Positions 6,803-15,700 of a stretch of 47,811 bases of DNA are shown here, piece after piece (the stretch's first letter is position 1; the number at the start of each line of letters is the position of its first letter). The position numbers and the translations under genes are program-made. Below the pieces are notes generated by a model. That model saw nothing but the letters and a program-made list of their open reading frames with translations, was not told where the DNA came from and did not search any database. This stretch comes from Sphingomonadales bacterium (lineage in GTDB: Bacteria > Pseudomonadota > Alphaproteobacteria > Sphingomonadales > Sphingomonadaceae), in assembly GCA_025356275.1 (NCBI GenBank), contig JANXUK010000103.1, positions 1-47,811 of the forward strand, written 5' to 3'.

Positions 6803-9568
6803 TCATTGCGCGCCATAATCAAGCTTTGCCGCGCCAATTCCCGCGCCGACCCCGACCCCAACCCGTGCCATTGCCTCCTCCAACGTCACGCGGTGGATCG
6901 GCGTTCCTTCGGGAAATGCGCTGAGCAGGCGCGAAGGAAACGCGGCGGAAAGCACCACGAAATGCCCGTGATCGCCGCTCCCCCGGATCAGCCGGCCAAA
7001 CGCCTGGGCCAGCCGCGCGCGGATGATCCGGTCGTCATAGGCGGCCCCGCCGGCGGCATGCGCCATCCGCCGCGCGCGGTGCAGGATGCCGGGCTTGGGC
7101 CACGGCACCTGCTCCAGCACCACCAGCCGCAGCGAATGCCCCGGCACATCCACCCCATCGCGCAGCGCATCGGTGCCGAGCAGCGACGAGCGCGGATCGT
7201 CGCGGAAAATATCCACCAGCGTGCCGGTGTCGATCGGATCGACATGCTGGGCGTATAAAGGCAGGCCCAGCCGCGCCATCCGGTCCGCGATCCGGCCATG
7301 CACCGCGCGCAGCCGCCGGATCGCGGTAAACAGCCCCAATGCGCCGCCTCCCGACGCCTCGATCAGCCGGGCATAAGCCCCCGCCAGTGCCGGAATATCG
7401 CCGCGCGGCACATCGGTGACGATCAGTACCTCGGCCTGTCTGGCATAGTCGAACGGGCTGTCGAACCCCGCCAGCTGCGGCGCAATCTCCAGATGCGCGG
7501 CGCCGGAGCGGTCTATCGCCGATTGCCAGCCGTCCGAATGCGCCCGGTCGCGCAACGTCGCGCTGGTTATCATCACGCCATGCGCCGGGGCCAGCACCGC
7601 CTCGGCAAAGGGCTGCATCGGGTCGAGCCAGCGGCGGTGAACGCCGATGTCATACTCGCGCGCCTCCACCCGCTGCACCGCCAGCCAGTCGACGAAACGC
7701 GGGTCCTGCACGCCGCCGAGGCGCCCCAGCAGAGCCTCCCACGCGGCGATCAGCTCGGTGCGCCAGCCCAGCGCATGCCGCGCGCCCTCGATCCGCGCGC
7801 GGCCGGCGCCATCGAGCCAGTCGGGCGGTTCGGCCAGCAAGCCCTCCAGCCGCAGCCCCAGCTTGAGCAATGGCGCGCGCAAATCAGCCAAGGCCGCCTC
7901 TGCCGCGCCCGCCCGTTCGATAAAATCGCCGGTCAACCCGGCGGCCTCGGTCTCCAAGCCATAGCCGGCTTCGGCCCCGCCGCTCTCATCGCGCGCATAG
8001 ACCGCCCCGCGCACCGCCGCGAGCAGATCCTCGATCGGTCCCGAGGGCGCATTATCGCCCAATCGTTGCAGCCAGCCGTCGCTGGGCAAAGCCTCCGCCG
8101 CCGCAATCGCCGCCGCAATCGCCTTGGCGCCCACCTCATCGGAGGACGCGACATCAGCCAGCCGAGCCGCGAGCCCGCGCCTGCGCCCGCGCGACCCCTT
8201 CTCCGGCCCCATGACCCAGCGGCGCAATTCGATCGCCTCGGCCCCGGTCAGATCGGCGGCAAACGTGGAATCGGCGGCTTCAAAGACATGATGGCCCTCG
8301 TCGAAGATGATCCGCGTTGGCCGGGGCGCCGCATCGCGGCCTCGCGCGGCGTTCACCATCACCAGCGCATGATTGGCGATCACCAGTTCGGCCCCGGCGC
8401 TGGCCCGCGCGCCGCGCTCGATGAAGCATTTGCGGAAATGCGGGCATCCGGCATAGACGCATTCGCCGCGCCGGTCGGTCAGCGCCGCGATGCCGCGCCC
8501 GCGAAACAGCGTGCCGAGCCAGCCGGGCAAATCGCCGCCGATCATGTCGCCGTCCTGGCTATATGCTGCCCAGCGCGCCACCAATTGCGCCAGAATGGCG
8601 GCGCGCCCGGCGAACCCACCCTGCAGCGCATCCTCCAGATTGAGCAGGCACAGGTAATTCTCCCGCCCTTTGCGGACTACGACGCGCGGTTGCGGGGCGC
8701 GCGCGCGGCCCTCAAGGGGCGGGGTAGGGCGGGGGGTGTCACCAAACGCGCGTGCGCTTTCGCGCCGCAATTGCCGCTGCAACGCCTTGGTATAGGTCGA
8801 CACCCAGACCGTACCGCCTGATTGCTGGGCCCATAGCGAGGCTGGCGCGAGATAGCCCAGCGTCTTGCCGGTCCCCGTGCCGGCCTCGGCGAGCAGCACG
8901 TGCGGCGCGCGGTGCGACGCGCGCGGGGCGAACACTTTGGCGGCGGCCTGCGCATAGTCGCGCTGGCCGGTGCGAGGCTCGGCGGCGGCGCCGGTGATCT
9001 GGGTCAGCCGCGCCGCCACCGCATCGGGGGCCAGCGTGATCTGCGCCGGGGCAGCGTGCTCGCCCGCCTCCTCCCACTCGGGCAGTTTGGAAAACAGCCA
9101 GCGCTCTGCGCGCGCCGGCTTGGCAATGCGCGGGTTCAACAGCGGTGTCCATGGCCAGCGCAGCCGGGTCAGCGCTTGCAGGCTGGTCCACGCGCCCTCA
9201 CGCTCGGCCCAGGCGTCGCTTTCGCAATGTGCCAGTAGCGCGCCAGCCGCCGCCTGAAGGAATACCGGCACCGCCCCATCACCCGCAGGCTCGGCCAGAC
9301 CCAGCGCATGCGCCAGGCCCTTGGGCGTCGGCACGACAAACCGCGCCGGATGCACAAAGGCGAACACCTCCAGCAGATCGAGCCCCGACAGATCGGGATA
9401 ACCCAGCCGGCTTGCGACCAATGGCGCGCCCAGCAGCAATAATGGTGTATCGGCGGCCGCAACGATCGCCTCGCCCTTGGCCGCGGCGCGCGTTTGCCCT
9501 TGCGCATCGGCCAGCCAGCATCCGCCATGGCTGGCATGAAGCGCGGGGAGGGGAAGGCTAGGACTCAC
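6803..9568 (-). CDS. DinG/XPD-type ATP-dependent DNA helicase
   Basis: This is a 921-residue superfamily 2 helicase. Residues 1-200 are an N-terminal extension found in alphaproteobacterial DinG proteins. Walker A (AEAGTGTGKTLGY) is near residue 230. The iron-sulfur cysteines lie near residue 304 (NYLCLLNLED) and residues 365-380 (GECVYAGCPHFRKC). The DEGH Walker B box (IIFDEGHHVF) is near residue 420. The C-terminal motif VI region is RAFGRLIRGSGDHG-like (QAFGRLIRGSGD). Such helicases unwind forked DNA, D-loops and R-loops 5-prime to 3-prime during repair. The start is GTG 9568; no better ATG is near. It is probably co-transcribed with the two genes downstream. Confidence 0.92.
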   Translation of the reverse strand: MSPSLPLPALHASHGGCWLADAQGQTRAAAKGEAIVAAADTPLLLLGAPLVASRLGYPDLSGLDLLEVFAFVHPARFVVPTPKGLAHALGLAEPAGDGAVPVFLQAAAGALLAHCESDAWAEREGAWTSLQALTRLRWPWTPLLNPRIAKPARAERWLFSKLPEWEEAGEHAAPAQITLAPDAVAARLTQITGAAAEPRTGQRDYAQAAAKVFAPRASHRAPHVLLAEAGTGTGKTLGYLAPASLWAQQSGGTVWVSTYTKALQRQLRRESARAFGDTPRPTPPLEGRARAPQPRVVVRKGRENYLCLLNLEDALQGGFAGRAAILAQLVARWAAYSQDGDMIGGDLPGWLGTLFRGRGIAALTDRRGECVYAGCPHFRKCFIERGARASAGAELVIANHALVMVNAARGRDAAPRPTRIIFDEGHHVFEAADSTFAADLTGAEAIELRRWVMGPEKGSRGRRRGLAARLADVASSDEVGAKAIAAAIAAAEALPSDGWLQRLGDNAPSGPIEDLLAAVRGAVYARDESGGAEAGYGLETEAAGLTGDFIERAGAAEAALADLRAPLLKLGLRLEGLLAEPPDWLDGAGRARIEGARHALGWRTELIAAWEALLGRLGGVQDPRFVDWLAVQRVEAREYDIGVHRRWLDPMQPFAEAVLAPAHGVMITSATLRDRAHSDGWQSAIDRSGAAHLEIAPQLAGFDSPFDYARQAEVLIVTDVPRGDIPALAGAYARLIEASGGGALGLFTAIRRLRAVHGRIADRMARLGLPLYAQHVDPIDTGTLVDIFRDDPRSSLLGTDALRDGVDVPGHSLRLVVLEQVPWPKPGILHRARRMAHAAGGAAYDDRIIRARLAQAFGRLIRGSGDHGHFVVLSAAFPSRLLSAFPEGTPIHRVTLEEAMARVGVGVGAGIGAAKLDYGAQ

Positions 9569-9644
9569 CCGCCCGCGATTACCCCATCGTCAGCGTGGCG
9601 GCATCAAAAAACCGCGCCCGGCTGGATCGATCGGCGCCCGATCA

Positions 9645-9815
9645 CTAGCGGATTGATTTTGACATTCGAGTCCCGCTTGCGGCAAAGGGTGCTTTCGAAT
9701 GTCAAAATCATAAAATCCACTCGAAACAATGTAATATCTAGTGGTTCTTATGTTTTTGCGACATTTGCCTCTGCCCTTGCCGAAAGGGATGCAAATGTCG
9801 GAACCGAACCACTAG
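9645..9815 (+). mobile_element. MITE-like composite palindromic element, copy 1
   Basis: This is a 171-bp element bounded by CTAG at both ends. The outer ends form an imperfect terminal inverted repeat (18 of 24 positions, CTAG included). Internally it consists of two consecutive stem-loops: unit A (9645-9723; ATTTTGACATTCGA pairs with TTCGAATGTCAAAAT) and unit B (9738-9815; GACATTTGC pairs with GCAAATGTC). Near-identical copies lie at 18570-18740 and 25506-25683 in the same orientation. It is too short to code for a transposase. Its last bases provide the stop codon of the TM2 gene. Confidence 0.88.
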
Positions 9816-10255
9816 GCTTCCTGCTGCGCCAGCTTGCGGCGGAGGCCGGGGATCAGGAACAGGTCGGCGAACAACCAGATGATTCCGAAAATCAGCAAGA
9901 TTCCCCCAACGACCGGCATCCGCAAGCCCAACAGCACGCCGGCGCCAACAAAGCAGCCCAGTTGTTTGAGCCCCGACTGCCACGCGCCGAGATAGATCCG
10001 GTGCGCCCCGAAAACGCCAACGAAATACCACAGCAGATAGGCCACGATCAGCGATTTCTGGGATTCCTCGGCATGGAAATGCGATGCGGGCCTTGCCTTG
10101 CGCACCGCCGCTTCGATCTCGTCGGGGGAGAGCGGGCGGGCGCGAACGCCGTTCTGGGGCAGTAGCGCAGCGGGGCGGGGCGGGGCGCCAAAGCCGGCGG
10201 GCGCCATACTGCTGCCAACGGCGACACCTTTTCGCCCAAAACCTTGATGCTGCAT
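9812..10255 (-). CDS. TM2 domain-containing membrane protein
   Basis: The 147-residue protein has a Pro/Ala-rich N-terminal part with a charged helix (LSPDEIEAAVRKA). A C-terminal TM2 domain follows (about residues 65-140): two membrane helices with the signature YLLWYFVGVFGAHRIYLG and a polar turn between helices. The TM2 domain is widespread, but the function in bacteria is not established. The stop TAG lies inside the CTAG end of the adjacent repeat element, so the coding sequence abuts the element with no spacer. Confidence 0.87.
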   Translation of the reverse strand: MQHQGFGRKGVAVGSSMAPAGFGAPPRPAALLPQNGVRARPLSPDEIEAAVRKARPASHFHAEESQKSLIVAYLLWYFVGVFGAHRIYLGAWQSGLKQLGCFVGAGVLLGLRMPVVGGILLIFGIIWLFADLFLIPGLRRKLAQQEA

Positions 10256-10408
10256 TCAAGTCCCCGTTACCGCACTGTATTGATCAAATATAGCGCCTGA
10301 CATTACGGTAATTTCGTAAACATTACTTCAAGACGAGCCAGCGGCTCCGCGATCCGCCGCCAGCCAAGCCGCTTGCGCATTGCCGGCAAAGCCGCGAAAG
10401 AGCGCGCC

Positions 10409-12028
10409 ATGACCGATCAAGCTATCTCCGATGCCGCCCTGACCGCCGCCGCGCAAACCTCCAAAGCGTGGCCCTTCGAGGAGGCGCGCCGGCTGCTCAA
10501 GCGCTATCCGCAGGGCAAGCCCGGGGGCGCCGCGATGGTGTTCGAAACCGGCTATGGCCCGTCCGGCCTGCCGCATATCGGCACGTTTCAGGAGGTGTTG
10601 CGCACCACGCTGGTCCGCCGCGCCTATGAGGTGCTGTCGGGCGGCGCGCCAACCCGGCTGATCGCGTTCAGCGACGATATGGACGGCTTGCGCAAAGTGC
10701 CCGACAATCTGCCCAATGCCGCGATGCTGACCGGGCATATTGGCCAGCCGCTGAGCCGGATCCCCGATCCGTTCGGCACCCATGCCAGCTTCGCGCATCA
10801 TAACAATGCGTTGCTGCGCGAGTTTCTCGACCGTTTCGGCTTTGACTACGAATTCATCGCCGCCTCCGACCGCTACAATACGGGCGGGTTTGATGAGGCT
10901 TTGCGCGGCGTGTTGCGCAATTTCGACGCGATCATGGCGATCATGCTGCCGACCCTGCGTGAGGAGCGGCGGCGGACCTATTCGCCGGTGCTGCCGATCT
11001 CGCCCACCACGGGCCATGTGTTGCAGGTGCCGGTGCGCGTGGTCGATGCCGAGGCCGGGCTGATCGCCTTCGAGGACCCCGACGAATCCGGGGGCAAGAC
11101 CGTTGAGCACTGCATCTTCGGCGGCGGTGCCAAGCTGCAATGGAAGGTCGATTGGGCGATGCGCTGGGTCGCGCTGGGCGTCGATTACGAGATGTGCGGC
11201 AAGGACCTGACTGACAGCGTGACGCAAAGCGGCAGAATCGCGTCCGTGCTGGGCGGGCGCCGGCCCGAGGGCATGATCTATGAGCTGTTCCTCGACGAGA
11301 ACGGCGAAAAGATCAGCAAATCCAAAGGTAACGGCCTGACTATCGACCAGTGGTTGACCTATGGGAGCGAGGAAAGCCTGGGCTTTTATCTCTATCGCGA
11401 ACCCAAGAGCGCCAAGCAATTGCATGTCGGCGTGGTGCCGCGCGCGGTCGACGAATATTGGCAATTCCGCGAGAAACTGCCGACCCAGCCGGTGGAGCAA
11501 CAGCTCGGCAATCCGGTGTGGCATCTGCTGCGCGCCAATGGCGGGGTTGCGGGCGGGCAGGGGTCTCTGCCGGTGACATACGGCCTGTTGCTCAATCTGG
11601 TCGGGGTGCTGGGCGCCCATGCCAGCCGGGCGCAAGTGTGGTCCTATCTCGCCAATTATGTCGCCGATGCCGACCCCGCTGCGCATCCCGCGCTCGATAG
11701 TCTGGTGACCAGCGCGCTGGCGTATAATCGGGATTTCGTGGCGCCGACGCTGCATCACCGCAAGCCGCAGCCCCATGAGGCGGGGGCGCTGGCAGCGCTC
11801 GACGCGGCTTTGGCGCAGCGTCCCGATGCGGGCAGCGATGAGTTGCAAACGCTGGTTTACGAGATCGGCAAGGATGAGGCGCATGGCTTTGCAAACCTGC
11901 GCGATTGGTTCAAGGCGCTGTATGAGACGCTGCTGGGATCATCGCAGGGGCCGCGCATGGGCAGCTTCATCGCGCTCTACGGCATTGCCGGCACCCGCCA
12001 GCTGATTGCCGAGGCTTTGACAGATTAG
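10409..12028 (+). CDS. lysS: Lysine--tRNA ligase, class I
   Basis: The enzyme charges tRNA-Lys with lysine. This 539-residue form belongs to the class I (archaeal and alphaproteobacterial) type rather than the class II LysRS of E. coli. The HIGH-equivalent PSGLPHIGTF is at residues 51-60 and the KMSKS-equivalent KISKSKGN is near residue 300. An upstream in-frame TTG (10373) would add 12 residues. ATG 10409 is preferred for its GAAAGAG-like upstream site and because MTDQ begins the recognisable protein. The stop overlaps the stop of the convergent oxygenase gene by three bases. Confidence 0.95.
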   Translation: MTDQAISDAALTAAAQTSKAWPFEEARRLLKRYPQGKPGGAAMVFETGYGPSGLPHIGTFQEVLRTTLVRRAYEVLSGGAPTRLIAFSDDMDGLRKVPDNLPNAAMLTGHIGQPLSRIPDPFGTHASFAHHNNALLREFLDRFGFDYEFIAASDRYNTGGFDEALRGVLRNFDAIMAIMLPTLREERRRTYSPVLPISPTTGHVLQVPVRVVDAEAGLIAFEDPDESGGKTVEHCIFGGGAKLQWKVDWAMRWVALGVDYEMCGKDLTDSVTQSGRIASVLGGRRPEGMIYELFLDENGEKISKSKGNGLTIDQWLTYGSEESLGFYLYREPKSAKQLHVGVVPRAVDEYWQFREKLPTQPVEQQLGNPVWHLLRANGGVAGGQGSLPVTYGLLLNLVGVLGAHASRAQVWSYLANYVADADPAAHPALDSLVTSALAYNRDFVAPTLHHRKPQPHEAGALAALDAALAQRPDAGSDELQTLVYEIGKDEAHGFANLRDWFKALYETLLGSSQGPRMGSFIALYGIAGTRQLIAEALTD

Positions 12029-12702
12029 CCCCAGGGCCGGGTCCGATACCATTTGGTGATGATATATTTCACCCCGGCCACCACCGGCTCCCCGGCATGG
12101 GCGGTGGCTTCATTGGGGGTTCCGTCCGGGCTGGCGTTGTTCCATGCCAGCAGCGCGCCCTGCTGCGGGGTGATCGTCGCGCCCAGTCGGGGAAACACCG
12201 TCGCGCCGCCCGCCGCCACATCGTTGAGGTAGATCATCGCGGTCCAGCTGCGTTGCCCGCCGCGTTTGCGTTCGCCGGGCCAATACGGCGCGGCGGTGTA
12301 GAACCAGTCATGGTGGGCGCGAAATTCCTGCCCCGGTTGATAGCGCTGTCCCTGAACCGCTTCGCCAAACGTCGCATCGATGCCCAGCAGATCGTCGATC
12401 CGCCGCTCGATCATCGCCACAAAGCTGTCCGCTCGGTCGACATCGCCCGACCATGAGGTGCGATGCCGGGTTTTCGCCGTGTCATAGGTCGCGGAAGGCT
12501 GGGCCACGGCATCGACCAGCCCGATAAAGCGCGCGCATTCATCGCCGCTGAGAAAAGCGCCCACCGCGAAAAGTTCGGCGCCATTGACCGCGATTGTATG
12601 CACGCTGGGGTCCGCCGCCAGCCGCGCGCGGACCGTAACTCCCAAGCGTTCGAGCGCGAGGCGGTCGGCGACAGGAGGGGCGGCGGGGGCGGCGGCGGTC
12701 AT
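12025..12702 (-). CDS. 2OG-Fe(II) oxygenase, prolyl 4-hydroxylase-like
   Basis: This 225-residue protein resembles the catalytic domain of prolyl 4-hydroxylases, which use iron, 2-oxoglutarate and O2 to hydroxylate a protein or small substrate. The iron ligands are His and Asp in EFRAHHDWF and the distal His in ATAHAGEPV. The lysine that binds 2-oxoglutarate is in GVKYIITKW. The substrate is unknown. ATG 12702 is chosen; a longer frame begins with a TTG that lies inside the T-run of the preceding gene's terminator. The gene is convergent with lysS, with overlapping stop codons. Confidence 0.87.
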   Translation of the reverse strand: MTAAAPAAPPVADRLALERLGVTVRARLAADPSVHTIAVNGAELFAVGAFLSGDECARFIGLVDAVAQPSATYDTAKTRHRTSWSGDVDRADSFVAMIERRIDDLLGIDATFGEAVQGQRYQPGQEFRAHHDWFYTAAPYWPGERKRGGQRSWTAMIYLNDVAAGGATVFPRLGATITPQQGALLAWNNASPDGTPNEATAHAGEPVVAGVKYIITKWYRTRPWG

Positions 12703-12749
12703 GCGCGCGTTCTGGGCAATCGTCGGCGTGCGCGCAACCCATGCGCCCG

Positions 12750-12787
12750 GCAAAAAGAAGCCCCGCCGGCGAGGGGGCCGGCGGGGC
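12750..12787 (-). terminator. Rho-independent terminator of the RcnB-like gene
   Basis: GCCCCGCCGGC (12760-12770) pairs perfectly with GCCGGCGGGGC (12777-12787) over a 6-base loop. In the minus-strand direction a TTCTTTTTG tract follows. It stands 41 bp after the RcnB-like gene and just before the oxygenase gene. Confidence 0.85.
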
Positions 12788-12828
12788 AGGTTTGCTTACG
12801 GTCCACGGCAAGCATTCGGGGGCGGTGC

Positions 12829-13782
12829 CTACCAGAAGAAACCGTAGATCACGTCTACAACCTGACCATTGTACGTATCGACAAGCAGGACATCGTTGTA
12901 ATACCTAACCCAGCGATACGGGCCCTCGGCCGGGGGCAGGTGGTACTGCCACGGGTCATAGATCCAGTAGGACTGGCCCCAGAACAGCGAGTCCAGCTCG
13001 TAGCCGATGCCGATCCGGCTGTATTGATAGTCGCGATACGGCGCGTAATAGCGGCCGATGTGAAAGGCGCCGCGGTTGCCGTCGCGATAGCCGTGCCAGT
13101 CGTACTGCGCATTGTTGCGCCAGCCGCTGTTCCATTGGCGGTCATCGTGGCGGCCCTGATTCCACTGGCCGTGGTCGTCATGGCCCTGATTCCACTGGCC
13201 GTGGTCGTCGTGGCCCTGATTGAATTGCCGGGGATCGCGGCCGTTGCCATGGTCACCGCCCTGCCAATTGCCGCGATTGGTCGATTGGTGGTCGTTGCCC
13301 GGATAGGCCTGATTGGCCGCTCCGCCACGATATTGGGCGCCGTACTGGGTCCCGCGATATTGCGCGCCGTATTGGCCGGCGTTCTGGGACACGGGCGCGG
13401 TCCGGGCGGCCTGCTGGACAGCGGCCTGCTGCTGGGCGGCATATTGCGCGTTGCGAGCCTGTTGCTGGCCATAAGCATCGTAATTGCCGCCTTGGTGAGG
13501 TTGTGCCAGGTTGGGCATCGGCGCGCGATATTGCGGCTGGGCACCGGCGTTACCACCCTGCCAGGCATGCTCACCGCCGCGATATTGCTGCTGCGGCTGT
13601 TGCATCGGTTGCGGCGCGTGTTGCTGCGGCTGGGGTGCGGCGCGCTGCTGGGGCGCCGCTGCCTGCTGCTGATCACGCTCGCCGCGATGGTCCTGCGCCT
13701 GCGCGGCAGAGGACAGCGTTACTGCCAGCGCCGCCGCCATTGCGGCGGTGCTGGCCGATTTGATAAAGGAAGCAATGGCCAT
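12829..13782 (-). CDS. RcnB-like periplasmic protein with a long Gln/Gly/His-rich region
   Basis: The 317-residue product has a signal peptide (about residues 1-29, cleavage after AQA). A long low-complexity region rich in Q, G, N, H and D follows (about 30-230). The C-terminal domain ends in IYDPWQYHLPPAEGPYRWV and VDTYNGQVVDVIYGFFW, the RcnB pattern. RcnB in E. coli is a periplasmic protein linked to nickel and cobalt balance; the role here is inferred only from the domain. The repeat GQWNQGHDDH occurs in tandem, encoded by 30-bp DNA repeats near 13150-13215. It is transcribed alone and ends in a clear terminator. Confidence 0.85.
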   Translation of the reverse strand: MAIASFIKSASTAAMAAALAVTLSSAAQAQDHRGERDQQQAAAPQQRAAPQPQQHAPQPMQQPQQQYRGGEHAWQGGNAGAQPQYRAPMPNLAQPHQGGNYDAYGQQQARNAQYAAQQQAAVQQAARTAPVSQNAGQYGAQYRGTQYGAQYRGGAANQAYPGNDHQSTNRGNWQGGDHGNGRDPRQFNQGHDDHGQWNQGHDDHGQWNQGRHDDRQWNSGWRNNAQYDWHGYRDGNRGAFHIGRYYAPYRDYQYSRIGIGYELDSLFWGQSYWIYDPWQYHLPPAEGPYRWVRYYNDVLLVDTYNGQVVDVIYGFFW

Positions 13783-13949
13783 CGCCTGTCTCCGTATTCC
13801 CGCCGCGCAAGATCGCGGGGGGGAAGCCGCGCGGGGGCTGGAGGAATTCCAGCTGCCGGCGTTGATGTGGGATTAGGCGTGCCGCGCTGACTGGATGCTT
13901 AACCGGATTATGGCTTTTCGTTAATGTTGATGGCGGTTTTAATGAACAT

Positions 13950-15629
13950 CTACCGCGTCAGCTTCTTGTACGCCAAGCGCGTCGGACGGTCCGCCGCATC
14001 GCCCAAACGGCGGCGCTTGTCCTCCTCATAGGCACCGAAATTGCCCTCGAACCACTCGACATGGCTGTCACCCTCGAAGGCCAGAATATGCGTCGCGAGG
14101 CGATCCAGGAAGAAGCGGTCATGGCTGATCACCACCGCGCAACCCGCGAAATTCTCAATCGCATCTTCCAGCGCGCGCAGGGTTTCCACGTCCAGATCAT
14201 TGGTTGGCTCATCGAGCAACAACACATTGCCCCCAGTTTTCAGCATCTTGGCCATATGCACCCGGTTGCGCTCACCGCCGGACAGCTTGCCGACGTTCTT
14301 CTGCTGATCCTGCCCTTTGAAATTGAACGCGCCGACATAGGCCCGCGTGCTCATGTCCTGCTTGTTGACCTTCATGTAATCGAGCCCGTCGGAGATTTCC
14401 TGCCAGACGTTGTTGCTCGCCTCCAGCTGATCGCGGCTCTGATCCACGTAACCCAGCCGCACCGTCTGGCCGATCACCAGCTCGCCCGAATCGGGCTTTT
14501 CCTGGCCTGTTATCAGCTTGAACAGCGTGGATTTCCCCGCGCCATTCGGCCCGATCACGCCCACGATCCCCCCCGGCGGCAGCAGAAAGTTCAAATCCTC
14601 GAACAGCAATTTGTCGCCATAGGCCTTGGACAGCCCCTTGGCCTCGATCACCTGACTGCCCAAGCGTTCTGGCACCTGGATAACAATCTGCGCCTTGTTG
14701 AGCGGGCGGTTTTCGGTCGATTCGACCAACTGATCGAACGCCTTGATGCGCGCCTTGCTCTTGGTCTGCCGGGCCTTGGGGGTCTGGCGAATCCACTCCA
14801 GCTCGTCGCGGATGGCCTTTTGCCGGCCCTCATCCTCGCGCCCTTCCTGATCGAGCCGCTTGGCCTTCTTGTCCAGATAGGTCGTGTAATTGCCCTCGTA
14901 AGGAAAATATTTCCCGCGATCCAGTTCCAGAATCCACCCCACCACATTGTCGAGGAAATAGCGGTCATGGGTGATCATCAGCACCGCGCCGGCATATTCC
15001 TTGAGGTGGTTTTCCAGCCATTCGACGCTTTCGGCATCCAAGTGGTTGGTCGGCTCATCGAGCAGCAGGATGCCCGGCTTCTGGATCAACAGCCGGGTCA
15101 GCGCGATCCGCCGCTTCTCACCGCCCGACAGGTTTTCGACCGGCCAGTCCCCCGGAGGACAGCGCAGGGCCTCCATCGCGATCTCCAGCTGGTTATCCAG
15201 CGTCCAGCCATCAACCGCGTCGATCTTTTCCTGAAGCGTCCCCATCTCGTCCATCAGCGCGTCGAAATCGGCGTCCTCAGGCGGGTCGGCCATCAAATTG
15301 CTGATTTCGTTGAAGCGGTCGACGAGATCGGCGGTCTCGCGTGCGCCATCCTTGACGTTTTCGAGCACGTTCTTGGAATTATCGAGCTGAGGTTCCTGCG
15401 CCAGATAGCCGACGGTGATATTCTCACCCGGCCATGCCTCGCCCGAAAATTCGGTGTCGAGCCCGGCCATGATCTTGATCAGCGTGGATTTGCCCGCACC
15501 ATTCGGCCCGACGATACCGATCTTGGAGCCCTGATAAAATTGCAGGCTGATGTTGCTGAGCACCGGCTTGGGGGCGCCGGGGAAGGTCTTGGTCATGTCC
15601 TTCATGACAAAGGCGTATTGCGCGGCCAC
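13950..15629 (-). CDS. ettA: Energy-dependent translational throttle protein EttA
   Basis: EttA is an ABC-F ATPase that binds the ribosomal E site and gates entry into elongation according to energy state. The 559-residue length is typical. Two ATPase domains are visible. The first has Walker A GPNGAGKST near residue 40 and signature NLSGGEKRRIAL. The second has GPNGAGKST near 360 and signature KLSGGERNRVHM. The P-site tRNA-interaction linker lies between (KARQTKSKARIKAFDQL). The start is GTG 15629, giving MAAQYAFVMKDMTKTFPGA, the usual EttA beginning. It is a single gene with TAG as stop. Confidence 0.95.
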   Translation of the reverse strand: MAAQYAFVMKDMTKTFPGAPKPVLSNISLQFYQGSKIGIVGPNGAGKSTLIKIMAGLDTEFSGEAWPGENITVGYLAQEPQLDNSKNVLENVKDGARETADLVDRFNEISNLMADPPEDADFDALMDEMGTLQEKIDAVDGWTLDNQLEIAMEALRCPPGDWPVENLSGGEKRRIALTRLLIQKPGILLLDEPTNHLDAESVEWLENHLKEYAGAVLMITHDRYFLDNVVGWILELDRGKYFPYEGNYTTYLDKKAKRLDQEGREDEGRQKAIRDELEWIRQTPKARQTKSKARIKAFDQLVESTENRPLNKAQIVIQVPERLGSQVIEAKGLSKAYGDKLLFEDLNFLLPPGGIVGVIGPNGAGKSTLFKLITGQEKPDSGELVIGQTVRLGYVDQSRDQLEASNNVWQEISDGLDYMKVNKQDMSTRAYVGAFNFKGQDQQKNVGKLSGGERNRVHMAKMLKTGGNVLLLDEPTNDLDVETLRALEDAIENFAGCAVVISHDRFFLDRLATHILAFEGDSHVEWFEGNFGAYEEDKRRRLGDAADRPTRLAYKKLTR

Positions 15630-15700
15630 TGGGCGTACTCCAAGGGTGGGAATGGGTTGCGGCGGCCCTTACAGGCTGCGCGCGGGGCCGGCAAGCGGCC

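Noticed and set aside
7298..8821. Long plus-strand frame opposite the DinG-like helicase
   Set aside because: Low-complexity Arg/Ala/Gln composition and no family features; the minus strand carries all helicase motifs.
9645..9815. Protein-coding tails read through the repeat element
   Set aside because: All three copies can be translated into a similar peptide, but the conservation is explained by the DNA palindromes and no start or neighbouring gene uses it.
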